A DNA stretch of 61,888 nt, taken from contig CAMCNO010000015.1 in assembly GCA_945876285.1 (NCBI GenBank), positions 1 through 61,888 on the forward strand, written 5' to 3'. The notes beneath the pieces are model-generated. The model made no database searches and was not told the DNA's origin. It saw only the letters and a list, made by a program, of their open reading frames with translations. Numbering within the stretch: the first letter of the stretch is position 1; each line of letters starts with the position of its first letter. This document shows, one piece after another, positions 36,012 through 44,741 of this stretch. Made by a program: the position numbers and the translations under genes. This stretch comes from an uncultured Clostridia bacterium (lineage in GTDB: Bacteria; Bacillota; Clostridia; Oscillospirales; Oscillospiraceae).

Positions 36012-36887
36012 TCAAAACAGTCCCACCTGGTCCGGCAGCACATCGCCGCCGATATTCCGGAGTTGCCGGCTGTTCTCCTCCCCCAGGCGGTCCACAATGG
36101 CCATCTTGCGGATGATATTCTTGGCCGTCAGGTCCAGGGCGGTGCCCTCACTGTAATCCGCCGGGAAGATGAAATCCACCCGCCCCTTTGCCAGCAGGTC
36201 CTCCACGCCTGGGCGGTTGGCCGCCTGGTACACGGCGATGGCCTGGCCGCCGTAGGCCCGCATCATCTTCATGCAGGGCACGTCAGAAAGGCCGTCCCCG
36301 ATGTAGACCATGTTGGTGAAGGGCACCCGCTTGCTGTCGTCCGGCATGGAGTCGTTCAGCGTCTTGTCGTCGGACACATCCAGCACGCCCTTGTTGATGC
36401 GGTAGACAAACTGGGTCTTGGTGGTGAAGTTGACCGTCAGCTTGGGCCACACTGGCCGCCCTGCTTCATCGTAGTAGAACTCACTGGCGTAGATCTCCTT
36501 GAATTCATGGCTGATGCCGGAGCCCTCAATGATCTCCCGGAGGCCGGAGGAGATGACATAGTGCTCCACCTGAACACCCTGCTCCTCTCCAAAGGCATTG
36601 ATACGCCCAAACCATTCCTGTACACCGGGGAACAGCACGATATCCCGTCCCATTTCCCGCAGGCTCTCCCGGGTGAAGGGCAGGTCCCGCTTTTCCGACT
36701 CCTGGATCATGGTGTACATATAGGCCAGGATGCCGTCCATGCGGTTGGCGTGGCCGAAGCCGTTGGCAAGGGCCCAGAACTCCTTGGGCGTCATACCCAG
36801 GCTGGGGATAAAAGCGTAGTCCTCCATATCCGTGGTGCAGAGGGTCTTATCGAAGTCGTACAAAAACGCGATGATCGGTTTGTCCAT
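36012..36887 (-). CDS. HAD-family phosphatase
   Basis: 291 residues. Motif I is FLYDFDKTLCT (about 8-18), motif II lies in HYVISSGLREII, and motif III/IV in VYIGDGLSDVPCM (about 207-219), the pattern of phosphoserine-phosphatase-like HAD enzymes. An all-helical cap lies between motifs I and II. The substrate is unknown. ATG 36887 has GAGGAG upstream. It follows divIVA in the same direction but is separated from it by a strong terminator, so it has its own promoter (not clear). Confidence 0.88.
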   Translation of the reverse strand: MDKPIIAFLYDFDKTLCTTDMEDYAFIPSLGMTPKEFWALANGFGHANRMDGILAYMYTMIQESEKRDLPFTRESLREMGRDIVLFPGVQEWFGRINAFGEEQGVQVEHYVISSGLREIIEGSGISHEFKEIYASEFYYDEAGRPVWPKLTVNFTTKTQFVYRINKGVLDVSDDKTLNDSMPDDSKRVPFTNMVYIGDGLSDVPCMKMMRAYGGQAIAVYQAANRPGVEDLLAKGRVDFIFPADYSEGTALDLTAKNIIRKMAIVDRLGEENSRQLRNIGGDVLPDQVGLF

Positions 36888-36902
36888 AGTGCTCCTCTCA
36901 GG

Positions 36903-36930
36903 AAAAAAGCGGCTCAAAAGAGCCGCTTTT
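36903..36930 (-). terminator. Terminator of divIVA / end of 14-gene block
   Basis: 11-bp stem AAAAGCGGCTC / GAGCCGCTTTT with AAAA loop; T6 on the minus strand. Confidence 0.92.
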
Positions 36931-36932
36931 CA

Positions 36933-37622
36933 TCATTCTCCGGTATAGTTCCGGCCAAATTTCAGGTCATCCAGATTGATGCGGCGGGTGGCGTCCATAT
37001 CCTCCGTCCGGGCAAAGGGGTCACCCTCGGGATACGGGTCCTCCGCCGGAGCGGGCTCCTCGGCGGGCTCCGCCTCGGGTTCCTCCACAGGCTGCTCCTT
37101 GAAAGCGGCCATGACCTTCTCCTCGATCTCCTCCACCGGAGCGGGCTCCGCCGCGGGGGCAGGCGCCGCCACGCTCATCTGGGACAGCTGCTCCAGGAAA
37201 CTCAGCTCCTTGCTGCAGATCTCCCGGCTGGCGGCGATAAATCTGGACAGCTCCAGCTGGCCCTGCCGCAGGCGCTCCTCCGCCTCGCTCAGCTCCCGCC
37301 GGTAGTCCTCGATCTTCTCCCGGGCGCCAGTCTCGGCCTGGGCCAGGATCTGATCCCGCTTGGCCTCTGCCTCGTGGACGATGGAGTCCGCCATCTTCTG
37401 GGCGGTCAGCAGAGTGGCCCGCATGGCGTCCTCGGTGGAACGGTACTCCTCCACCTTCTCCACCAGCACCTTCAGTTTGGCCTTCAGCGCCGCGTTTTCT
37501 TTGTAAAGAGCCGTATAGTCGTCGGTCAGCTCGTCCAGGAACTCGTCGACCATAGCCATATTGTAGCCGCCCAGAGTCGCCTTGGTAAAGGCGTGGGTGG
37601 AAACTTCCTGCGGTGTCAGCAT
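36933..37622 (-). CDS. divIVA: Cell-division / polarity protein DivIVA
   Basis: 229 residues. The conserved N-terminus MLTPQEVSTHAFTKATLGGY binds curved membrane. Long coiled coils follow (about 30-140), with a Pro/Glu-rich C-terminal linker (AAEPAPVEEIEE..., EEPEAEPAEEPAPAEDP). Recruits division-site and polar proteins. It is the last gene of the block, 19 nt after sepF, the order found in many Firmicutes. Confidence 0.93.
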   Translation of the reverse strand: MLTPQEVSTHAFTKATLGGYNMAMVDEFLDELTDDYTALYKENAALKAKLKVLVEKVEEYRSTEDAMRATLLTAQKMADSIVHEAEAKRDQILAQAETGAREKIEDYRRELSEAEERLRQGQLELSRFIAASREICSKELSFLEQLSQMSVAAPAPAAEPAPVEEIEEKVMAAFKEQPVEEPEAEPAEEPAPAEDPYPEGDPFARTEDMDATRRINLDDLKFGRNYTGE

Positions 37623-37641
37623 ATCTGTCTCTTCCTCCCCG

Positions 37642-38082
37642 TTAGAAGTACAAACCGTTGTTTTCCAGTTCGTCGATCAGGTCGCCCTCGATGTCCACAT
37701 GGTAGGGCGTGATGATGTAAGTATTGGCGGCGACCTTTTTGATCTTGCCCTCGCCGGCGTAGGCCACGCCGGACAGGAAGTCGATAAGCCGCCGGGCGAT
37801 GTCCTTATTGGTGGACTCCAGGTTCAGCACCACCGTCCGCTTGTCCTTCAGATGGTCGGCGATCTCGGAGGCGTTCTCAAACCGCTCCGGCTTCACCAGC
37901 ACCACCTTGAGCTGGGTGGTGGCGTGGATGTTGACCACCTTGTTCCGACGGTCGTCCACCTTCACCCGGCGGTCCTCGAAGGCATCCCGGCTGCTGCGGG
38001 CAGGCTCCTCAAAATCCTCCAACTCTTCATCCTCGTCCTCGTAGGGATGGGTCAGCTTTTTCAGTTCATCGATCAGGCTCAT
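37642..38082 (-). CDS. sepF: Cell-division protein SepF
   Basis: 146 residues. An N-terminal amphipathic membrane-targeting helix (MSLIDELKKLTHPYEDED) and acidic linker precede the SepF core (KVVLVKPERFENASEIADHLKDKRTVVLNLE, DFLSGVAYA). Anchors FtsZ to the membrane and shapes Z-rings. AAGGAGG precedes the ATG. Downstream of yggS by 28 nt. Confidence 0.95.
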   Translation of the reverse strand: MSLIDELKKLTHPYEDEDEELEDFEEPARSSRDAFEDRRVKVDDRRNKVVNIHATTQLKVVLVKPERFENASEIADHLKDKRTVVLNLESTNKDIARRLIDFLSGVAYAGEGKIKKVAANTYIITPYHVDIEGDLIDELENNGLYF

Positions 38083-38110
38083 GTTTCAAAAACCTCCTTG
38101 AGGCGTTTTC

Positions 38111-38803
38111 TCAGGTATAGTGGCGGGCGCCGAAGATAGCGGTCCCCACCCGGACCATGTTGGCGCCGCAGCGGATGGCGTCCGCAAAGTCGCCGCTCAT
38201 TCCCATGGAGAGATACTTGAAACTATTATGGAACATTTTCCTATCGATGTCAACATAAAGTGCCCGAACTTCCTCAAAATACCGCATATTGGTATCCCGG
38301 TCGGCGTCGGCGGGGGGAATGGTCATCAGTCCCAGCACCCGCACATGGCTCCGGGACAAGGCTGCCTCCGCGGCGGCCTCGGTATCAGCGGGGGCGAAGC
38401 CGCTCTTGGCCTCCTCGCCGCCCACGTTGACCTCCAGCAGGATGTCCTGCACCAGGCCGCGGTTGGCGGCGACCTTTTCAATTTCGTCCAGCAGCTCCAG
38501 GGAGCCCACAGACTGGATGAGGCTGACGTGGCCCACCACCTGCTTCACCTTGTTCCGCTGGAGATGGCCGATAAAGTGCAGTGGCGCGCCGTCGTAGGCG
38601 TTCTCACCCAGCTTCTGGGTCATCTCCTGCACCCGGTTTTCTCCCAGGGCGTCGATGCCGGCAGCAATGGCCTCCCGGCAGGCGGCGGCGTCATTCATCT
38701 TGCTGGCGCCCACCAGGGTGATCTCCCCGGGGTCCCGGCCCGCTTCCCTGGCGGCGGCAGCGATCTCCTCCCGCACCCGTGCAATATTTTCCGCGATAGA
38801 CAT
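38111..38803 (-). CDS. YggS-family pyridoxal-phosphate homeostasis protein
   Basis: 230 residues. ITLVGASKMNDA (about 27-38) holds the PLP-binding Lys, then GENRVQEM, HFIGHLQRNK, and the C-terminal SMGMSGDFADAIRCGANMVRVGTAIFG. No catalytic activity is known; it buffers PLP. The yggS-sepF-divIVA order is conserved in Gram-positive bacteria. ATG 38803 is chosen with AGAGAGG upstream. Confidence 0.94.
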   Translation of the reverse strand: MSIAENIARVREEIAAAAREAGRDPGEITLVGASKMNDAAACREAIAAGIDALGENRVQEMTQKLGENAYDGAPLHFIGHLQRNKVKQVVGHVSLIQSVGSLELLDEIEKVAANRGLVQDILLEVNVGGEEAKSGFAPADTEAAAEAALSRSHVRVLGLMTIPPADADRDTNMRYFEEVRALYVDIDRKMFHNSFKYLSMGMSGDFADAIRCGANMVRVGTAIFGARHYT

Positions 38804-38825
38804 AGCGATCAGCCTCTCTTTTCTC

Positions 38826-40124
38826 TCAATATGTGTCTTTCTGCCCGATGACCTTGCCATCAGACAGGTCGTTTGCCGTAATAATGACCTCGTCCCCCGG
38901 ACGCAGCCGCAGCTTTTCCTTGTCCGCCGGGGCGTTGGCCCTCACCAGCAGGAAGCTGCTGCCGTTATACAGCACCTCCACCGGCTTGAACCGGGCCTCC
39001 ATGCCCACCACGCAGTACACGCCGGTGACCCGGCTCTCCGTGGTGGTGCCGTCCTCGTTCTCCGTTGTCCGGGTGTCGATGCGCAGCGCCTCCTTGGGCA
39101 CCCGGATGCCCTCCGCGCTATCCCAGATCACCTGGGCACCCTGCTGGCGCAGCAGCGTCAGCTGGGAGAGATAGGTCTTTCCCTCAAACACCACCACGCA
39201 CCGGCCGTTCTCCTCCGCCCCGATGTGGGACAGCGTCACCGGCAGGTCCCGCTCCACGTTTTTGGCGAACCGCAGGATCAGGCTCTTTCCGGCCTGCTGC
39301 AAGGCATCGGCCTCCTCTTTCAGCTCCTCTGCGTCCGCAGCGGACATGACGGCAGCATAGTACCAGGAATCCCCCAATATCAGCTTCCCCACACCGGAGG
39401 AAACCGCGCTGTCCGCCCGGACGGCGCTGAGCCTAGATGGCGTCATATCCGTCAGGCTCTCCGGCGTCAGGATGGTCTCATACCCGTCCACCACGGCGGA
39501 GTACAGCCCGGAAGCCGGGGCGGTGATGGTCTGCACAGAGCCCGCTGTCTGATTTTTCAGTTCCTTGAGCCGGCTCTGCAGCTCCTGGATCTGGCCGGAA
39601 TAATCTTCGTTCTCCGAGTAGTTGTAATCCCGTTTCAGCACCAGGGCCCGGAGCTGGCCGCCGCTGTTCTCAGCCTTCGCCAGCCGGTCCTCCGCCAGAC
39701 ACTTGCGATACTCCAGAATGTTCTGCATGATCTGGCTGTCCAGCTTCCTGGACACCTCGGTGCTGCCCGCCGCGTCCTGGGCGTATTGAAGCTGCTCGAT
39801 GCGGGCCTCCAGGGCGCCGATCTCCGTCTGGCGGTCCAGAGACGACTGGTCGGCGTAGACGGACGTCACGGCGCCTCCCCGGCTGACCCGCTCGCCCTCC
39901 TCCCGCCGGAGGCGCAGCAAGCCGCTGCCCTCGTCAGGCAGCACCTGCTCCTGCCGCACCACATAGCCGGACAGGCTGACGCTCTCCTCTACCTGATAGC
40001 TGTATGCCAGGGTGGTGGTCAACGGGTCCGCAAAATAGCGGTAAGCCTGGAGGCCAAAATAGGCCAGCAGGCTCAGCGTCACGGCGGTCATCAGTATTTT
40101 TGTGCCAAGAGAGTTGTTTTTCAT
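38826..40124 (-). CDS. HlyD-like membrane-anchored adaptor in division cluster
   Basis: 432 residues. One N-terminal membrane segment (about 10-25) leads to an extracytoplasmic protein with an early lipoyl/barrel-sandwich half (SVSLSGYVVRQEQVLP, EEGERVSRGGAVTSVYA), a long coiled coil (about 95-190), the second barrel half (ITAPASGLYSAVVDGYE) and beta domains: the membrane-fusion (HlyD/RND adaptor) layout. No ABC or RND partner is adjacent. Similar genes sit between hfq/miaA and sepF in Clostridia, so a role at the division site is possible. 22 nt upstream of yggS. Confidence 0.85.
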   Translation of the reverse strand: MKNNSLGTKILMTAVTLSLLAYFGLQAYRYFADPLTTTLAYSYQVEESVSLSGYVVRQEQVLPDEGSGLLRLRREEGERVSRGGAVTSVYADQSSLDRQTEIGALEARIEQLQYAQDAAGSTEVSRKLDSQIMQNILEYRKCLAEDRLAKAENSGGQLRALVLKRDYNYSENEDYSGQIQELQSRLKELKNQTAGSVQTITAPASGLYSAVVDGYETILTPESLTDMTPSRLSAVRADSAVSSGVGKLILGDSWYYAAVMSAADAEELKEEADALQQAGKSLILRFAKNVERDLPVTLSHIGAEENGRCVVVFEGKTYLSQLTLLRQQGAQVIWDSAEGIRVPKEALRIDTRTTENEDGTTTESRVTGVYCVVGMEARFKPVEVLYNGSSFLLVRANAPADKEKLRLRPGDEVIITANDLSDGKVIGQKDTY

Positions 40125-40150
40125 GATGGAAATGCCTCACTATGTAGTGC

Positions 40151-40191
40151 GGTGTAACACGTTCTCCCGGCAATACCGGGGCGCTTACACC
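40151..40191 (-). other. Nested inverted repeat between hfq and HlyD-like gene
   Basis: Outer arms GGTGTAA (40151-40157) and TTACACC (40185-40191) enclose CCCGG-CAATA-CCGGG (40166-40180). There is no T run, so it is probably an mRNA hairpin at the end of hfq rather than a terminator. Confidence 0.4.
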
Positions 40192-40415
40192 ACTTCCGCG
40201 CTCAGGTCCACGGGCCGCACCGGCGCGATGGTGGAAATAGCGTGCTTGTAGATGACCTGCTGCCGGCCCTCGCTGTCCAGAATGACCACAAAGGCGTCGA
40301 ACCCGGTGATAACGCCCCGCATCTGGAAGCCGTTCATCAAAAACATGGTCACCGGAAGCTTGTCCCGCTTGGCCTGGAGAAGAAAGATGTCCTGTAAATT
40401 TGCTTTGTTATGCAT
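40185..40415 (-). CDS. hfq: RNA chaperone Hfq
   Basis: 76 residues. Sm1 motif ([41 protein letters not shown]) and Sm2 ([13 protein letters not shown]) are complete. Forms a hexamer that binds U-rich small RNAs and A-rich tails. The short C-terminus is as in other Firmicutes. miaA-hfq order is widely conserved. AAGGAG precedes the ATG. Confidence 0.97.
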   Translation of the reverse strand: MHNKANLQDIFLLQAKRDKLPVTMFLMNGFQMRGVITGFDAFVVILDSEGRQQVIYKHAISTIAPVRPVDLSAEVV

Positions 40416-40477
40416 ATCGTCCGCTCCTTTTTTCTTTGTGGGTCGGACGACTTTTTCCTGTTTCGTCCGCCTTTAGG

Positions 40478-41422
40478 CTAGGATACGCCCTCGGCGGTCA
40501 GGATTTCCGTCGAAACCTGTAGGGCCCGCGCAAAATCCCGTTCTTTTTCCCATTCGATCCAGTGGATGGCCGGATTCCGCCGCAGCCAGGTGAGCTGGCG
40601 CTTGGCGTACTGCCGGGAGCGGAGCTTCACCTCCGCCAAGGCCTCCGCCTCGGTGGCGGTGCCCTCCAGCACACCCAAAAACTCCTTGTAACCGATGGCC
40701 TGGAGGGCTGTGGCGTCCCGGGGCAGGCCGCTTTTCAGCAGGCCCTGGACTTCCTCCACCAGTCCCTCCTCCGCCATTTTGTCCACCCGGCGGTCAATCA
40801 GATTCTTCATGTCCTGCCGGTCGGCGAACCGCAATCCGATCCACACCGCGTCGTACCGGGGCGGCAGGTCTTTCGTCTCCGCGTTGTGGGCGGAAATGGT
40901 CTTCCCTGTCTCCAGCCAGACCTCCAGCGCCCGGAGGATGCGCTTTTCATCCGCCGGGTGGAGCCGCCCCGCCGTCTCCGGGTCCACCTGCCGCAGCTCC
41001 TCCAGCAAAGGCCCAATGCCCTCCGCCTCCAGCCGCCGCTGCAGCGTTTTGCGCACCTCGCTCCCGGCGTGGCCCCCGGCGAAGCCGTGACCCTTCACCA
41101 CCGCGTCCAGCCACAGCCCGGTGCCGCCCACCAGAACGGGCAGCTTTCCCCGGGCCAGGATGTCGTCGATGATAGGGATGGCCGTCTCAGCGTACCGTGC
41201 GGCGGACCATTGCTCCGCCGGGTCGGCCACCGCCACCATGTGGTGGGGCACGCCGTCCATCTCCTGTTCCGTGGGGGCCGCTGTGCCGATGGTCATGCCC
41301 CGGTAAATTTGCATGGAGTCGGCGGAGACCACTTCCCCGTTGAATTTTTTCGCAAGGAGCACGCCCAGCGTGGTCTTGCCGCAGGCCGTTGGCCCCACGA
41401 CGCAGACGATTTTCGGTGCCAT
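40478..41422 (-). CDS. miaA: tRNA dimethylallyltransferase
   Basis: 314 residues. P-loop VGPTACGKTTLG (about 9-20), DSMQIYRGM (about 35), and GGTGLWLDAVVKG for tRNA binding. Adds the dimethylallyl group to A37 of tRNAs reading U-starting codons, making the substrate of MiaB, encoded at the head of the same block. Confidence 0.97.
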   Translation of the reverse strand: MAPKIVCVVGPTACGKTTLGVLLAKKFNGEVVSADSMQIYRGMTIGTAAPTEQEMDGVPHHMVAVADPAEQWSAARYAETAIPIIDDILARGKLPVLVGGTGLWLDAVVKGHGFAGGHAGSEVRKTLQRRLEAEGIGPLLEELRQVDPETAGRLHPADEKRILRALEVWLETGKTISAHNAETKDLPPRYDAVWIGLRFADRQDMKNLIDRRVDKMAEEGLVEEVQGLLKSGLPRDATALQAIGYKEFLGVLEGTATEAEALAEVKLRSRQYAKRQLTWLRRNPAIHWIEWEKERDFARALQVSTEILTAEGVS

Positions 41423-41454
41423 GGTCTCCCCCCTCTCCTCAAAGTCTCATTTCC

Positions 41455-42042
41455 TCAGAAGGTCTCCGCCAGCTTTTTCGCCTTTTCGCAGGCGGCGGCC
41501 ATGATGGCCTCCCCCTCCTCGGGCCGGGTGTCCAGGCCGTAGGCCTCCACATGACAGAACTCCTTGATGCCGAACCGCCGGCAGAGCTGCCGCCAGTATT
41601 CGGTGCCCAGGTTCTCCTCCGGCTCCTCGCCGCCGCTGACAGTGAGGTAGGCCAGCTTCTGGGCCATGCAGTCGCCCTTGCACACGCCGTATTCGTAGTG
41701 GTAGGTGACCTCCCGGACGCAGATGTACTCAATGTATATCCGCAGCATGGCGGGGAAGGTCAGATCCCGGAGGGGCGCACCGATGACGATACGGTCGGCC
41801 CGCCGGAACTGCCGGGCCAGCTTGAAGATGGGCGCATCGAAGGCCTTCACGTTACGCAGGGCGTTGCGGTCGTCGGTGCTGAACTGGTCAAAGGGTTTCA
41901 GCGCCATGCGCTGGAGGTTCACCACCTCGATGTCCTCCGCCGGATGGGCCTTTTTGTAGCTCTCCAAAAAAGCCTCACACAGGGCATGGCTCCGGGAACG
42001 GTCCCCCCGGTAGCTGATGCAGCAGTCTACGAACAATAACAT
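41455..42042 (-). CDS. Flavodoxin-fold NAD(P)H oxidoreductase (copy A)
   Basis: 195 residues of the NAD(P)H dehydrogenase/FMN-dependent azoreductase-like flavodoxin fold. MLLFVDCCISYRGDRSR holds an FMN-phosphate loop; RADRIVIGAPLRDLTFPAMLRIYIEYI and YLTVSGG match the family core. The next gene upstream is a clear paralogue, with a shared MLLFVDCCIS start, KPFD, FDAP-type DAPxFxLARQFR and TYHY. Acceptor unknown. TAAGGAGG precedes the ATG. Confidence 0.88.
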   Translation of the reverse strand: MLLFVDCCISYRGDRSRSHALCEAFLESYKKAHPAEDIEVVNLQRMALKPFDQFSTDDRNALRNVKAFDAPIFKLARQFRRADRIVIGAPLRDLTFPAMLRIYIEYICVREVTYHYEYGVCKGDCMAQKLAYLTVSGGEEPEENLGTEYWRQLCRRFGIKEFCHVEAYGLDTRPEEGEAIMAAACEKAKKLAETF

Positions 42043-42092
42043 GGCCGTCTCCTCCTTATGTTTTGATATGAACAGAACCGTCCGGTCCTGTT

Positions 42093-42686
42093 TTATGCTT
42101 CCTTTGCCAGCTTTTCCGCCAGGGCGCAGGCGCCCGCAAGCAGCTCCGTTGCCTGTTCCGGCGCCGCGTCCAGTCCCCCGGCGAACACATAGTCGAACCG
42201 CGGGATGCCGAACATGGCGGCCAGCTGCCGCCAGTATACCACGCCCACGCTGTCCTCCCGTTCAAAGTCACCGCCGGAGGTGAGATACACCAGCCGCTCC
42301 GCCTTACAGTCCCCGTGGCAGCCGGTTTCATCGTAATGGTAGGTCAGCCCATTGGCGGAGATATACTCGATATACGTCCGCAGCGCCGCCGGAAAGCTCA
42401 TATCCCAGAAAGGCGCGGCCACCACGACAGCGTCCGCTCCCCGGAACTGCCGGGCCAGATTGAACACCGGCGCGTCCCAGGCCCCCACGGAGGCCAGGGC
42501 GTCCCGCTCGTTCAGCATTTCCACGTCAAAGGGCTTCAGCGCCAGCAGCGCCTCCGGCGTCACCGTTTCAACGTCCAATTTTGGCCATTTTTCCCGAAAC
42601 GCCGTCAAAAACGCATCCGCCAGTTTTTTCGTCCGGGAGCCTTCTCCCCGCTGGCTGATACAGCAGTCCACAAACAAGAGCTTCAT
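42093..42686 (-). CDS. Flavodoxin-fold NAD(P)H oxidoreductase (copy B)
   Basis: 197 residues, tandem paralogue of the downstream gene. It has MKLLFVDCCISQRGEGSRT, DAPVFNLARQFRGADAVVVAAP, FPAALRTYIEYI, TYHYDETGCHGDCKAERLVYLTSGG. It is inserted between mutL and miaA, normally adjacent in bacteria. The pair may act on quinones, nitro- or azo-compounds. ATG 42686 follows GAGGGG. Confidence 0.88.
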   Translation of the reverse strand: MKLLFVDCCISQRGEGSRTKKLADAFLTAFREKWPKLDVETVTPEALLALKPFDVEMLNERDALASVGAWDAPVFNLARQFRGADAVVVAAPFWDMSFPAALRTYIEYISANGLTYHYDETGCHGDCKAERLVYLTSGGDFEREDSVGVVYWRQLAAMFGIPRFDYVFAGGLDAAPEQATELLAGACALAEKLAKEA

Positions 42687-42709
42687 GGCACGTCCCCCCT
42701 CACATGATA

Positions 42710-44713
42710 TTATGCACGCTTGAACATCTTTTCCAGCTCGTATTTTGTCAGCTTCACCGCCACGGGCCGCCCGTGGGGGCAATACTTGACTTCCCCGCTC
42801 TGGACCTTCTCCACCAGCACCTTCAGCTCCGACACGTCGCTGGTCCAGCCGCCCTTGATGGCGGCCTTGCAGGCCATGGTGTGCAGCAGGTTCTCCCGCT
42901 TTTCCTCCAAACTCTTTCCGCTGCGGAGATTCTCCGCCAATTCCTCCAGGGTGGAAACGGTATCCCCGGCGTCGATGTCCGCCGGGACCTCCCGCACCAG
43001 CACCGCGCCGTCGCCGAAGTCCTCGCAGGCGAAGCCGAACTGCTCCAGCAGCTCCAGATTTTCCAGCAGCAGCGCCCCGTCCTCCCGGGAGAGCTCCGCT
43101 GCGACGGGCTGGAGCAGCGTCTGCCGCATGACAGGCTCTTTGGCGGCCTTCAAACGGTCGAAGTTGATGCGCTCATGGGCGGCGTGCTTGTCGATGAGCC
43201 ACACGCAGCCGTCCTCGCTCTCACAGACAATGTAGGTATGGAGTACCTCCCCGGCAATGCGCCAGGGGGCCTCTTTGGGCGGTTCAATAGTGGTCTGCCC
43301 CGGCAGGTCCAGCTTTTGCTGCTCCGCCGGGATGGCGGGCACGAAAGGCCGCTTCGGCGCTTCCTGCTTTACAGGCACTTCTTTTACCGCAGGCGCTTCC
43401 GCCTTGACCGGCGTTTCCCGGACAGGCACGGCCTCCCGCCGCTCCGTCACAGACACCGGGGCCTTTCCCAGCGCCGCTGGCTTTTCCAGAGGCCGGAAGC
43501 CCAGAGGCTTCTGCGGCTGGCTGTCCGCCACCCTGGCGGCGCTTTTCCACTCCGTATCCCACACAGGCCGGGCCGGGGCCGCGGGGCGTACCGGGGGCTT
43601 CTCCACAGGCTTTTCCGCGGGCTTTGCCCCCTGCTCCCGGAACGTTTTTGCGTCCATGGACTGGAAAAAGTCCTGCCGGGGATTCACCACCTGTCCGGCG
43701 TTCTTCGGGGCCGCCACCGGGGCGCCCTTGGCGTCCAGGCAGTCCAGCACGGTGTGGTACACCGCGTCGAACACCTCCCGCTCCCGGGCAAACTTCACCT
43801 GGGTCTTGGCGGGATGGACGTTGACGTCCACCGCCGTCACCGGCAGCGTCACGTTCAGCACGCAGCCGGGGAACTTCCCTTTCATCATTTGATTGCGGTA
43901 GCCCTCCTCCAGGGCCGCCGTCAGAAGCTGGGACTTGATGAACCGCCCGTTGACGAAGAACACCTGCATGGACCGGGACCCCCGGCCCATCAGCGGTGCG
44001 GTGACGAAGCCGCTGACGGCGATGTCGCCGCCCCGGCCCTCTACGCGCACCAGCCCCCGGGCGAAATCCCGGCCCAGAGCGGCGTAGACAGCGGACTCCA
44101 GCTTCCCGTCGCCGGGGGTATGGAGGCTCTCTGCGCCGTCCTTGATAAACTTAAAGGAGATGTCGGGATGGCTCAGCGCCAGATGCTGCATCAGCCCTGC
44201 CACGGCAGCGGTCTCGGCGCTGTCCTTCCGCATGAATTTCAGCCGCGCCGGGGTGTTGTAGAACAGGTCCCGGACGGCGATGGTGGTGCCCTCCGGGGCG
44301 CCGGCCTCCTCCACCTGTCCGGGCACGCCGCCCTCCAGATGGAGCGATGCGCCGCAGCCCGCGCCCTTCTGCCGGGTGAGAATATCCACCCGGCTGACGG
44401 CGGAGATGGCCGCCAAAGCCTCGCCCCGGAAGCCCAGCGTACCGATTTTCGCCAGGTCGTCCGCCGTGCGAAGCTTGCTGGTGGCGTGGCGCAGGAACGC
44501 CGTGGGCAGCTCGCCGGGGGCGATGCCGCAGCCGTTGTCCGTCACCCGGATGAGGCCCATGCCGCCTCGCTGGATCTCCACCACCACAGCGGAGGAACCC
44601 GCGTCGATGGCGTTCTCCACCAGCTCCTTCACCACGCTGGCGGGACGCTCCACCACCTCGCCGGCGGCGATCAGGTCTGCCACATGGGATGCAAGTTGTT
44701 CAATATGAGGCAT
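42710..44713 (-). CDS. mutL: DNA mismatch repair protein MutL
   Basis: 667 residues. GHKL ATPase motifs: ENAIDAGSS, DNGCGI, TLGFRGEAL. A Pro/Lys-rich linker (about 340-450) leads to the C-terminal endonuclease domain with DKHAAHERINFD, ACKAAIKGG and CPHGRPV, the metal-site motifs of nicking MutL proteins in bacteria lacking MutH. Acts with MutS encoded four genes upstream. ATG 44713 has GGAGG 9 nt before it; a GTG at 44722 is less likely. Confidence 0.97.
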   Translation of the reverse strand: MPHIEQLASHVADLIAAGEVVERPASVVKELVENAIDAGSSAVVVEIQRGGMGLIRVTDNGCGIAPGELPTAFLRHATSKLRTADDLAKIGTLGFRGEALAAISAVSRVDILTRQKGAGCGASLHLEGGVPGQVEEAGAPEGTTIAVRDLFYNTPARLKFMRKDSAETAAVAGLMQHLALSHPDISFKFIKDGAESLHTPGDGKLESAVYAALGRDFARGLVRVEGRGGDIAVSGFVTAPLMGRGSRSMQVFFVNGRFIKSQLLTAALEEGYRNQMMKGKFPGCVLNVTLPVTAVDVNVHPAKTQVKFAREREVFDAVYHTVLDCLDAKGAPVAAPKNAGQVVNPRQDFFQSMDAKTFREQGAKPAEKPVEKPPVRPAAPARPVWDTEWKSAARVADSQPQKPLGFRPLEKPAALGKAPVSVTERREAVPVRETPVKAEAPAVKEVPVKQEAPKRPFVPAIPAEQQKLDLPGQTTIEPPKEAPWRIAGEVLHTYIVCESEDGCVWLIDKHAAHERINFDRLKAAKEPVMRQTLLQPVAAELSREDGALLLENLELLEQFGFACEDFGDGAVLVREVPADIDAGDTVSTLEELAENLRSGKSLEEKRENLLHTMACKAAIKGGWTSDVSELKVLVEKVQSGEVKYCPHGRPVAVKLTKYELEKMFKRA

Positions 44714-44741
44714 TGTACGCACCTCCGCATTTCCAAAGCTT

